Assembly: GCF_004359215.1 (NCBI RefSeq)
Contig: NW_027152180.1
Location: forward strand, 248,236 to 292,554
Direction: 5' to 3'
Origin: Bremia lactucae
Taxonomy: Eukaryota > Oomycota > Peronosporomycetes > Peronosporales > Peronosporaceae
DNA length: 44,319 nucleotides
This document shows positions 1 through 8,186 of this stretch, piece after piece (position 1 is the stretch's first letter; every line of letters starts with the position of its first letter). The notes beneath the pieces are model-generated. The model was given only the letters and a program-made list of their open reading frames with translations, was not told the origin of the DNA and ran no database searches. Made by a program: the position numbers and the translations under genes.

Positions 1-275
1 TTGTTAATCTATCTTTGTAAATGTTGTCTTAACTATAAACTAATACTAAACATGTAAATGAATTCTTATCTATCTTATCTCGTAACTCTCTTTGATTACT
101 TCTACAGCTGATTAGTCTGCGGAATAAATAGACATAATGGTCTATACCTATTTATGGATAAGAATTCAGGAAATTACTATTTAAAGTAATTTCCTCCAAA
201 TATTATCTACCTTTTGGATAATATTAATTAACAATCTTTTATTGTTAATTTCATGTAACGATACACCCCGTTACA
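1..275 (-). repeat. AT-rich LTR-like fragment, minus orientation
   Basis: This AT-rich stretch has no convincing reading frame. Its right edge (254-275) begins TGTAACG and ends CGTTACA, the kind of terminal inverted motif seen at LTR ends here, and closely resembles 18184-18205 at the edge of the family C LTR. I read it as the start-side end of a degraded LTR in minus orientation. Upstream similarity is weak, so the family is uncertain. Confidence 0.4.
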
Positions 276-475
276 GTTATTACGTGTTGGCGTGAGTTCA
301 AATCCCCCAATGGTATAGATGAAAATAGTATCTGATGTTTAAGGTTCAGCAGGGCTTCGGTCCCTCGAAGTCACGTTCCCTTTCATCTTTTGTATTTCTC
401 CTTGAGGATATCATTTGTATCAACTGTTTTTACTAAGCGTAACTATTAACCGACTTGGACCAATTAATGAGGGTT
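276..475. other. Unassigned spacer
   Basis: This lies between the LTR-like fragment and the truncated integrase of the first family A element. No reading frame or RNA gene is supported. A T-loop-like GTTCAAATCCC string near 291-301 is not flanked by pairable arms. Confidence 0.4.
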
Positions 476-1260
476 AGATATTGAGTTGCACAGAGTAATG
501 CTAACTAGATTAAATCAATAAATCTCACTTCGGATNNNNNNNNNNNNNNNNNNNNNNNNNNNNNNNNNNNNNNNNNNNNNNNNNNNNNNNNNNNNNNNNN
601 NNNNNNNNNNNNNNNNNNNNNNNNNNNNNNNNNNNACTGGCAAACCGTGCTGTCGAAATACGCGAACGATAAACAGCTTAGCTGTACCTGCACCATCAAT
701 GGAATCTGGCACGACCGGTAAGTGAGCCATTTTGTTCAATCGGTCAACAAAGACCACTATGCCGGAGTTACCGGCTGAATCTTTCGGTAGACCGAAAACA
801 AATCCATACTAATGGACTCCCAGCAACCTCTGGGGACGGGGAGGCTCGCCAGTACCGCAGCAGCATGTGCCGAGGGTTTAACTCGTTGGCAAGTTTCGCA
901 TGTGCTAACATAAGTGCTGACCTTTTATAAAGTTTGGGTCACCAATAATTCTGGCTTACAGAGCCGTAGGTCTTTTCTCTACCGAGATGACCATCAAGGA
1001 CAGTACAGTGTGCCTCATAGAGGATTCGGTACTTCAAATCCTCATCATGAGGAACAACGACCCGCAGAGGGTCCGCGGTGTCTGTGCAATAAAGCAACAG
1101 GTCGTTATCGATATAAAATCGATGTAACCTTGCACGCAACGTGCTGACAAAATTATACCTGAACTAAAGTTCTTAAAAGCTCGTAGCAGAGCTACACACT
1201 GTTCGTTCTTGGCGTTAGCCGAACGGATTAATTCAGGAATAGGCGACAAGATAGTCGTTA
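476..1260 (-). pseudogene. Gypsy integrase N-terminal part (family A copy 1)
   Basis: The frame at 939-1139 encodes the HHCC region upstream of integrase, with DLKYRILYEAH followed by LDGHLGREKTY. After frame changes, 636-760 encodes the start of the catalytic core (FVDRLNKMAHLPVV), which resembles the same region of the copy at 39.8-40.0 kb. Second and third acidic catalytic positions are lost in the gap or truncated. The C-terminal GPY/F and chromodomain are absent. Integrase would insert element cDNA into chromatin; this copy cannot. Confidence 0.8.
536..635. other. Assembly gap, 100 N
   Basis: Exactly 100 N, the usual placeholder for a scaffold gap of unknown size. It falls inside the integrase core of family A copy 1, so the break in that domain cannot be judged from this sequence. 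Confidence 0.99.
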
Positions 1261-1299
1261 AATGAGAAAGCTAATAATCCGGCCTGCGTGATAACTCAT

Positions 1300-1960
1300 C
1301 GGCCAAAAGGTTCTACTTGTCTGGCTTATTGTTCACCTCGAAAATGTATTCTGCGAAAAAGGATAGCCATCGGGCCATTCTCTGTAAGAGATAGGGCGAC
1401 TTAGTCGCCGTGCGTAATGACGCGTGATCTGTATATATCACAAACGGCTTAGAGCCGAGCAGAAGAACTCTGAATTGGACAAGAGCATACTTCATCGCAA
1501 GTAACTCTTTGTCATGAACTAGGAAGTTCTTTTCCGCAGCTTTAAGCTGTCTAGACTCGAACGCAATAACACGTTCATGCCCATCAACATCTGTTTGTAA
1601 CAGAGCACTGCGAATGGCAAAATCTGATGCGTCACAGACGACACTGAAAGGCCAATTTGGGTTAAGCAGTGCCAGGGTCGGGGCATGGATAATACTATCC
1701 TTAACAGCTCGAAAAGCATTATTTCGGTGCTAGTCCAGCACCAATATCCTTTTTACGAAGATTGGATTATGACCTAGCCATATCAGCGTATTTTCGCTAT
1801 ATTTGTGTAAATAATTGGCGAGACTTAACCACTTACGCATATCCTTTTGGTTTTTAGGAACCGGCCAATCTACTATGGCTTTTACCGTAGCGGGATCCGC
1901 TCTGAAGCCTCGCTTTCCAATGAGCATCCTAAAAAAGGAATTTCGTGTGCGCCAAAAATG
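1300..1960 (-). pseudogene. Gypsy RNase H and RT-RNase H connection (family A copy 1)
   Basis: The frame at 1313-1495 carries the Gypsy RNase H signature YTDHASLRTA, then MARWLSFFAEY and the start of the NKPDK motif. The frames at 1519-1719 and 1730-1963 supply the upstream segment, with the thumb motif VKAIVDWPVPKNQKDMRKWL that precedes RNase H. Three frames are needed, so it is a pseudogene. RNase H removes the RNA strand of the RNA:DNA hybrid during reverse transcription. Confidence 0.8.
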
Positions 1961-2470
1961 CATTTAGATGCATTGGCATACAATTTGTTTGTGTGCATGC
2001 ACTCGAGCACTGCTCGCAAATGGTCTAAATGGTTTTCCATATCCGACCGATCCTGCTCCGCACGACTATGGACAAAAATGTCATCAAAATAAGTCCGTGC
2101 ATAACCTCGATGAGAGCGAAAAAGTTGCGTCACTAGACGATTAAATGTTACCGGGGCATTTGGAAAGCCCTTGTGGCATAACCAGAAACTCCCATAACAT
2201 GCCGCTTGGGGTGCTAACCGCTGTAAGCGGGATATCACTAGCTCGCATGAGCAATTGGTACTTATCATCGACTAAGTCCAATGCACTGTACATTGTACAT
2301 CCCACCATATTGTTCTGAAGAACATTCTTTCTAGGAATGGTTTTTTGCTGGTACAGTGGCAGCATTAAGCTAATTATAAGAATCATAAGCTTAATGCTGC
2401 CACTATACCAGCAAATCTCCTCATTCGACACCGACGTTTTGTGTCAAAAAGCCAAATGGTAAATGACGCA
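1882..2470 (-). pseudogene. Gypsy reverse transcriptase core (family A copy 1)
   Basis: The frame at 1882-2268 carries the palm region with an intact YFDD catalytic box (ARTYFDDIFVHSRAEQ) and, downstream, LYANASKCIF. Upstream the frame is broken. The finger-palm segment (NNMVGCTMYSALDLVDD) is read in another frame at 2141-2431 and is interrupted by the foldback at 2345-2541. The catalytic residues survive, but no continuous protein can be made. Confidence 0.85.
2345..2414. repeat. Inverted repeat (27-bp arms) inside RT
   Basis: Arms 2345-2371 and 2388-2414 are reverse complements with one mismatch and a 16-bp spacer. They duplicate, in inverted orientation, the RT segment encoding the LNAA region. 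The repeat directly abuts the larger foldback at 2416-2541. Confidence 0.85.
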
Positions 2471-2541
2471 TTATATATATATGTACAGTGTGCCATTTAC
2501 CATTTGGCTTTTGACACAAAATGTCGGTGTCGAATGAGAAG
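2416..2541. repeat. Inverted repeat (about 54-bp arms) inside RT
   Basis: Arms 2416-2469 and 2489-2541 are reverse complements with a few differences, around an AT-rich centre (TTATATATATATG). Both derive from the RT segment encoding STPTF-VK. The copy at 20.08-20.15 kb carries this segment once, so the inverted duplication is secondary. Confidence 0.85.
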
Positions 2542-3240
2542 ATTTTCTCTCTCGTACCATTCCAGCCTCGTGCTTAGCACGGAAGAAATCGTCAATGACG
2601 TCACACTGCTCCCTTGGTAAAGGCCATTGTCTTGTGACACAATATTTGGTTCCCGGAATTAAGTCAACTTCATGACGAGCACCTCTATCCGGAGGTAAAA
2701 CATATGGTGAATTATAACATACAGCATCTTGGAATTTCTTAATCAAGAAATAAAAGGGATCTGTAGGACCTTTAAGGATCGATGACCCACTTCGCGCACT
2801 AAGTGCAGCTTTTGTGTCGTCCAGGACAGCTTCGTCGAGAAGTAACGATGAGTTTAACTCAACCATAGGTCGAATGACCACCATTTCAGATAAGTCACCA
2901 GTTTTTAAGGCTCGACAGCACTCATCAATAGACATTTCGTCTAGTTTTAAAAGAGCATGTAACGAGGGGATTGCCGCAAGGCTAACTTCCCCCTCAATGT
3001 TACCGGTTACGCCATTTACAAGCGTATGTACTTGCTCACTCGTATCACTTCGTGAGGGTATACACGCTTCGTGTCCACCCTGTCTTCGAGTGGAAACAAT
3101 AAGCCTTTGGAGACCGGGACATTCACGTCCCAGGGTTTTCCAGCCTGTATTGGTTCTATCCAAGACATGGTGTCTAATTTGTCATCCGACAAGGAGTTAG
3201 GTAACTCAACTTCTTTATTCAGCAAACGTTACGTGTCGCT
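2471..3240 (-). pseudogene. Gypsy protease-RT linker and RT N-terminus (family A copy 1)
   Basis: A 230-codon frame (2471-3163) includes the RT N-terminal motif LIPGTKYCVTRQWPLPREQ followed by FFRAKHEAGMVRE, typical of the start of Gypsy RT. The preceding part (SIDECCRALKTGDLSEM) is the linker from protease. The frame dies where the inverted duplication begins. The remnant at 19.9-21.0 kb encodes the same region and, in its RT part, is read without a break. Confidence 0.8.
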
Positions 3241-3400
3241 TCACGTGCATTAGGAGGGTTTGACCCAAAATGCCCTGGCGAACTGCCAACAGTGTCACTA
3301 CTGACACTCAGTATGATGCCACCTCGGCCGATCATACTCGGTGGACTTAGACGTGCCACTCCACGTATCTCAGGGATATTGAACCCTTGATGATTCGACC

Positions 3401-4020
3401 TTAGGCCAACAATGCTTTCAGCATTAAGCGAATCGTTATTATAACGAGTGTCACTCGCGGAGTACGTGCCGTTCCACTTATTTCTGCTGAGTCGGGCTCA
3501 GAATTAATGTTTTTAACATTAGAGTTTATTAACTCAGACATGCCAATGTCTAAAACACTGACAGACTCAGTCAATGATCCGCGCCAATAGCGCGTTTGTT
3601 GCCTAGCGAAGGTGGGTTCATGACTCTCCAAAACTTTGCTATGAACATTGCTCGTGGCGCCTAAGGTCTTAGAGCTACAATCGATCCATGGCTCATGGTG
3701 TTCTAACTTGGCCATACCAAGGATGAGATCATATCTCGAATCCAAATCAAGGACGAGACAGCGTTCCATACTGTCAAAGTTCAGAAACTTTATACCTAAG
3801 TTCAATGGAACTTTGGGAACAGTGACACGAGTCCCAGTCGCTAAGCGAGCAGTGATTGTATCACCTTAATGCGCTCTAAGCGCCTCAACGTATTGTTGAC
3901 TTCTTACAAGGGAAAGGCGTCGAGTATAATTACAAGACGCTCCTGAGTCAATTAAAATTGACCACGGCTTATCAAAGCCCTTTACAGTCGCTTAAGCGAC
4001 TAGCAAGCCAGGCTTGTACT
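3401..4020 (-). pseudogene. Gypsy retropepsin-like protease (family A copy 1)
   Basis: On the minus strand near 3940-3970 the translation reads LIDSGAS, the active-site motif of retroviral-type aspartic protease. About 110 codons later comes VLDLDSRYDLILGMAKLEHH with EPWIDC, the usual C-terminal half of Gypsy proteases. An in-frame stop lies between the halves. The enzyme would cleave the Gag-Pol polyprotein. Confidence 0.8.
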
Positions 4021-4088
4021 CTCGCCCCGTACCATTAAGCACCAAGCGAATTGGGGCTAGGTTCTGTTTATTCTCACCTCCTTGAGGT

Positions 4089-4850
4089 TCAACAGAGCCT
4101 AGGTCTTTCCCAGTAGCACACCTCCTGGGTATCGGCGTTTTCCCGCACCGTACCAGATCTCTGGTATAGGTCGGAATTGGAGCTCTTTCGAGCTTTACGC
4201 GAATTTCGAAGAGGGCAGGCAGGGCGTAAATGTTTCAAGCTTCCGCACATATAGCATCTACGGATGGTCTTATGTTCTTCCACAGCTTGAAGAGCCACTT
4301 CTCCTTCCTCAACAAGCCTTAGATCCATGGATCCCGCTCTATTAGACGAAAGTCATGTGCTCGAAGAGCTTGTTCGGTAAACAGGCGTGCTAACGCGAGC
4401 AGACTTCAAGTCAAACTCGGCGCGTAGCGCTGTGGCAACTGCCTCTTCGAACGTAGCCGGATGAAACGGAACAATTCCGTCCGGGCAACGCCCTCATTGA
4501 GACCTCCCATAAAGATGGTCACTACAATTGCTTCTTGCTCCAGGTCTTGATGCATAGATGTAATGAGAGTTCTCAACTCGTGGACAAAGTCCCCTAGGGT
4601 TCTTTTACCCTGTCGAGTCGCTAGGAGCCGTGCTCGCAGGCGAAAAGCCTGATCAGGCGCAAACATGCTCGTCATTTGCTGTTTCAGCGATTCTAATGAG
4701 GGAAAAGCGTCGTTTATGGGACGTGCTGTACGATAGTGCCCATTCCATGGCTCTACCTCCAAGTTTGGAAATGGCCATAGCCACCTTTTGCCGTTCTGTT
4801 AAGAACAAGGCGGAATCAATGGACATTTCCATCTGCTTAATCTAAAAGGG
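4089..4850 (-). pseudogene. Gypsy Gag with CCHC knuckle (family A copy 1)
   Basis: The frame at 4406-4762 shows a retrotransposon Gag capsid-like region (FPSLESLKQQMTSMF, then RQGKRTLGDFVHELRTLI). After a frame change, 4089-4328 carries a zinc knuckle CYMCGSLKHLRPAC, matching C-X2-C-X4-H-X4-C for RNA binding. Start and N-terminal part are not recoverable between 4850 and the primer binding site. Gag would package element RNA into virus-like particles in the cytoplasm. Confidence 0.8.
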
Positions 4851-5176
4851 AGATTTTCTCACTCTTTTCCCTCAAATGTCTTCACATTTACAGTTTGAGG
4901 GCGAGCCCTCGGCTCTGAGCCAGGTACAGAGATGTACCGGGTTGGCATAGATGCCGCTAAATGGTCCTGTACCTGACCGACCAGGGAGGCTTCGTACCGC
5001 ATGAAGCCTTCAAGCCTTGCATGCAGGACCTCTGGTCATTGGGAAATAATAAATTCCACGTGTTTAAGCCCGAATAAGGTTTTGAGCTTGTCATAAGCGG
5101 CGCGTTGCGCTTCTGACAATTTGGAACCCTTCCATTTTCGTGAGAAATTAGTCTTGTAAAGACTCAGGCGTAGATT

Positions 5177-5193
5177 GACTACGAGTGCTACCA
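5177..5193 (-). other. Primer binding site (family A copy 1)
   Basis: On the minus strand the LTR ends ...CGCTACA, followed by two bases and TGGTAGCACTCGTAGTC. The TGG start complements a tRNA CCA end. Families B and C have the same 2-base spacer and the same first nine bases. Confidence 0.7.
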
Positions 5194-5195
5194 GA

Positions 5196-5671
5196 TGTAG
5201 CGGAGCTACCTCGCTCTTAAAGTCAGATGAAGACTTTCAGACTCAGAGAGTCACTTAGTTCTATAAAACTAATGAATTAAACAACTTAGGGAGTCGTACA
5301 AGCTATCAAAGCTAAAGAATCCTAGTTCAAGGGATTCAGGGTTCGTAGAACCAAGTGGCAACTAGTGCCCAAGAGGATATAGCTCAGAAAGGCTTCTATC
5401 TCTTACAGATCAATGCGCACGCTTTAGGAAGGCACTTAACGCTTTAAGATCAAAAGGGGAACTGAACTTTATTTTAGTTATTTAAATCTAAAAATCTTAC
5501 CCTAGCCAATTTAAAATAGATTTTGGCCGCCATATTTATATCTGGCGGCGACCTGTTACCCACAATAAATGGGATTTAAGTAACTAACTATTTAGAAATT
5601 AGATAATAGGGTATTCTACCCATAAAAAAGTCAATGTACCACAATAACGGTTCTCCAACCGCCCCATTACA
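5196..5671 (-). repeat. Family A LTR (5' LTR of copy 1)
   Basis: In sense it runs from TGTAATGGGG at 5671 to GCTACA at 5196, 476 bp. Large parts align with 37100-37592 and 19559-19938, including the shared string CTTTAAGATCAAAAGG on the plus strand. A GCCGCCA...TGGCGGC palindrome (5526-5549) is kept in all three. The transcription start and polyadenylation signals of the element should lie here. Confidence 0.9.
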
Positions 5672-6225
5672 ACGTTGGTGTGTGGCTATACCAAAAGGGG
5701 TACCGGTTCACTTTTTTATTATTGTTAATTAATAAATTGTGTGTATAAAAACTATTTTTTTAGAAGCCAAAAACCGTTTGTATTCCAAGCTGCCTTTCCA
5801 GCAATTGCGAGCCTCAAAGCACTTAATTGTCTTGTCGGAAATTTAAACCTAGCTCGATTTGACAGGGCAAAACACCGAATTGCTCTGTCATTTATTTATC
5901 TATGTGATCTGCTTGCGATGAATGTCCCGCAGGCTGTCAGTTGAGGCGTGCTAGCAATTCCTGCAGTCTTCTCGATAAAAAAAATAGACAGGAATTGCTA
6001 GCACGCCTCAACTGACAGCCAAGAAGTTTAATGACACGTGTATTCAGATCATACCAAAAGTCATTAGTAAACAAAATGTTTACATGCACGTGTACTTAAG
6101 AATATTAAAGAATAGATAACTCCTTTTGAAAAGTATATGGCACCAATCTGAATAACTGTACGCAACAGACGCGATACCTGCCCGACCATGTCCGACATCC
6201 CTTTGAGACCAACGACTTCATTCAC
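5672..6225. other. Spacer between family A LTR and COX15
   Basis: No gene is visible. The section 5700-5760 is AT-rich. The notable feature is the perfect inverted repeat at 5932-6020, which lies about 205 bp beyond the COX15 stop codon and may be in or near its 3' untranslated region. Confidence 0.6.
5932..6020. repeat. Perfect 32-bp inverted repeat, 25-bp loop
   Basis: Arms 5932-5963 and 5989-6020 are exact reverse complements (start GGCTGTCAGTTGAGG) around a 25-bp loop holding a run of eight A. The pairing stops abruptly at both ends. It is not part of a recognised transposon. The perfect arms suggest a recent origin or selection for pairing. Confidence 0.95.
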
Positions 6226-7848
6226 TTACGCCATCTTGGAAGCCGCGGCCGCCACGGCAGCTCCCATAAGGCCCCCGGGACGAGCAAAGCGCAGCGAATG
6301 CACAGTCCACAAAGACGATCCGAGCACCAGAGCTGCTCCTCCTTGGTGTATCATTGCCAGAGGTGTTGGCACCTCGTTCACGACCATCGTTGCTCCCAAT
6401 ACAAACTACAATCATCCAAGTTTAGCACATGCAAATAAAGTTCTTAGTTCTTTGTTGCGGCAGTACCTGGCCACTAATCGCTGCAAAAGCCAGCATCATG
6501 GCGCGCTTGGCGTCTTCCGTCAGGTTCGACCAGACAGCGGGCTTGCGTGCCTTCATCAGCACCGCCGTGTAGGCAGCAAGCGTAGTCAAAGCCAATACGC
6601 GGTGATCAAAGTGCACGAGCACTTCATTATCGTAAAAGTTACGCCAAAAGGGCTATCAATATTTTTTACAAACCACATCAGCAATTATAAAAAAAGATAA
6701 AAAACACTTGCATTTTACAAACCTTCAGTTCAAATAAACCGTGCGGGATCCAACGGCCGTTCATTGTAGGAAAAGTAGGAAACTTTTGACCCCCGTCAAT
6801 TTCGGCCAATAGTGAACCTGCAAAAATAGTTCCCGCCACCAATCCGGTCAAACCTACAAAATGTTTTCGAACTTCACCCATTTCTTTAAGCAAGCCCGGC
6901 GTCATGAGGCCCCGCACAGAAATCGCTCGAGACATGGGCGAAACAATCCCGAGCCCAGTCCAGACTAAAAGACAAAAATTTGCGAGCGAAAACGCTGACT
7001 ACGCCACAATTAGTTAGCAATACACAACCGCGCTACCTTACGGCATACATACATGAAATGGAAGGAAAAAACTAGCTCCTTCAAATTCCTCCTCTTGCTC
7101 GGTCTTGCCCCTTTTCGATCCATACACATTCCTCTGCACCAATTCTCGACCAATATACAATTGAGTTGCTCCCAACCCCGCCACGAGGGCTAACGGGGCT
7201 TGCGCAGGAATTGGAATCATTCGCTTCGTGGCAAAGTACGTCAATGGTCCTACAAACGTAAGAGCCGTCAACTGCCCGAGCTTGCGATGCGCCGATTCCC
7301 ATCGATAATTCTCCTTAAAGTTTTCTAACGTCTATCGAATATGAATCATTAGTATCATTCTACAAATTCATACTAAATACTAATCGTACCATGGGGGTAC
7401 GCTGATAACGAGCGCAAAAGTCACGATAGACTTCAAACTCCTCGTGCCACTCGCTTGAAGTCTTGGGAGAATACATGAATCGTGGCTTCCAATACAGCGT
7501 AGAGGCTCCCGCTCGCGTAAGTCGTGCCGCAGCCCCGACTGAAAGGGTACAAGCCACCAATCCTGCAGTTCCAAAGAGCCACCACGCTAAGGGCGACTCT
7601 CGCATCGACTTTTTCGACTTGTCGACTAGTTCGGTTGTCCACGACGCCGAGTATCGCTATACTCCAATTCATAGCTTGCTGATCAGTACAAATCGAATCA
7701 ATCACTTGCAGTAGCACCTACTTTGTGGCAAGAAGTCAACTTCGATTGGATCAATGGATGGCCAGTCACGTTGAGCTTGCGTAACGAAGCAAGTTTCGGT
7801 CGTCCTCTCTACAAGACAACAACATGAGTATCGGCTCGTCAACGACAT
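6226..7848 (-). CDS. COX15: Heme A synthase COX15, six-exon model
   Basis: COX15 oxidises the C8 methyl of heme O to give heme A for cytochrome c oxidase, in the mitochondrial inner membrane. My exons, in sense order, are 7722-7848, 7390-7625, 7053-7331, 6723-6998, 6467-6652 and 6226-6405. Introns are GT-AG with matching phases, and the total is 427 codons, close to the family's roughly 400-430. Family landmarks in order are WWLFGTAGL with RLTRAGAS and YWKP, WESAHRKLGQ, SAFSLANF with WTGLGIVSP, SLLAEIDGG with FPTMNGRWIP, RNFYDNE with FDHRVLA, and VPTPLAMIHQGGAAL. His in ESAHR, FDHR and MIHQ are the expected heme ligands. Intron 3 contains a GCTAAC branch-like site. The first exon is uncertain. 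An ATG at 7889-7891 in strong context (ACACCATGG), joined by a further intron ending TTGTTGTCTTGTAG, is an alternative start. Confidence 0.88.
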
Positions 7849-8186
7849 GCACTCGGTAGATGAAACGCACGAGCAAAAGTTGAGTCGCCATGGTGTCAGC
7901 TTTTCACGAAATGCAATTGTGAGCAGAGTAAAAGGACTTCAGACCCGACAGTTGGGCTCGAGACATGAGAAAGGATGTTTCAAGTCAATAAACGAACCGT
8001 TAAGGCAGTCAATCGATGTCACACTTTGTAGAATCCAGTCGGACCTTGAAACAATGTACCACAATTTCTAAATAAAGTTTTCTCGAGAACAAAATTGTGC
8101 CTACTTCTATCCTTTTATGAGACGAGAATCAACGACACAGAATCAACAACACATGTGTCTAAGTAATTAAGATTCCTCGCGACTTT
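7849..8186. other. Intergenic spacer, COX15 5' side / CCCH gene 3' side
   Basis: The two minus-strand genes are separated by about 340 bp. Apart from the candidate COX15 upstream exon and initiator, I see no further gene. The sequence probably contains the 3' untranslated region of the CCCH gene. Confidence 0.5.
7907..7924 (-). promoter_or_regulatory. Candidate initiator of COX15
   Basis: On the minus strand the sequence reads GCTCACAATTGCATTTCG, which resembles the oomycete initiator (TCA-type start followed by an A/T-rich triplet). It lies just upstream of the strong-context ATG at 7889-7891. The evidence is motif only. Confidence 0.3.

Larger units (their letters stand above)
476..5671 (-). 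mobile_element. Degenerate Ty3/Gypsy element, family A copy 1
   Basis: In sense (minus) order the copy holds a 5' LTR (5196-5671), a primer binding site, gag with a CCHC knuckle, retropepsin, reverse transcriptase, RNase H and the first part of integrase. The protease-RT-RNase H-integrase order defines Ty3/Gypsy. The copy stops inside integrase near 476 and has no matching 3' LTR; unrelated LTR-like DNA follows. Every domain carries stops or frameshifts, and RT holds two foldback inverted repeats. A 100-N gap (536-635) interrupts integrase. It is a dead, 3'-truncated copy. Confidence 0.9.

Noticed and set aside
276..320. tRNA-like T-loop string GTTCAAATCCC
   Set aside because: The flanking bases cannot form a T-stem, and no acceptor or D-arm is present at the right distances on either strand. 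It also does not fit a primer binding site.
6188..6700. 170-codon plus-strand frame
   Set aside because: It lies opposite COX15 exons 4-5 and the introns around them, and its sequence resembles no protein. COX15 on the minus strand explains the openness.
7433..7717. 94-codon minus-strand frame with an earlier ATG than the COX15 exon
   Set aside because: It is in a different frame from the WWLFGTAGL exon and has no family resemblance; it is a shadow frame.
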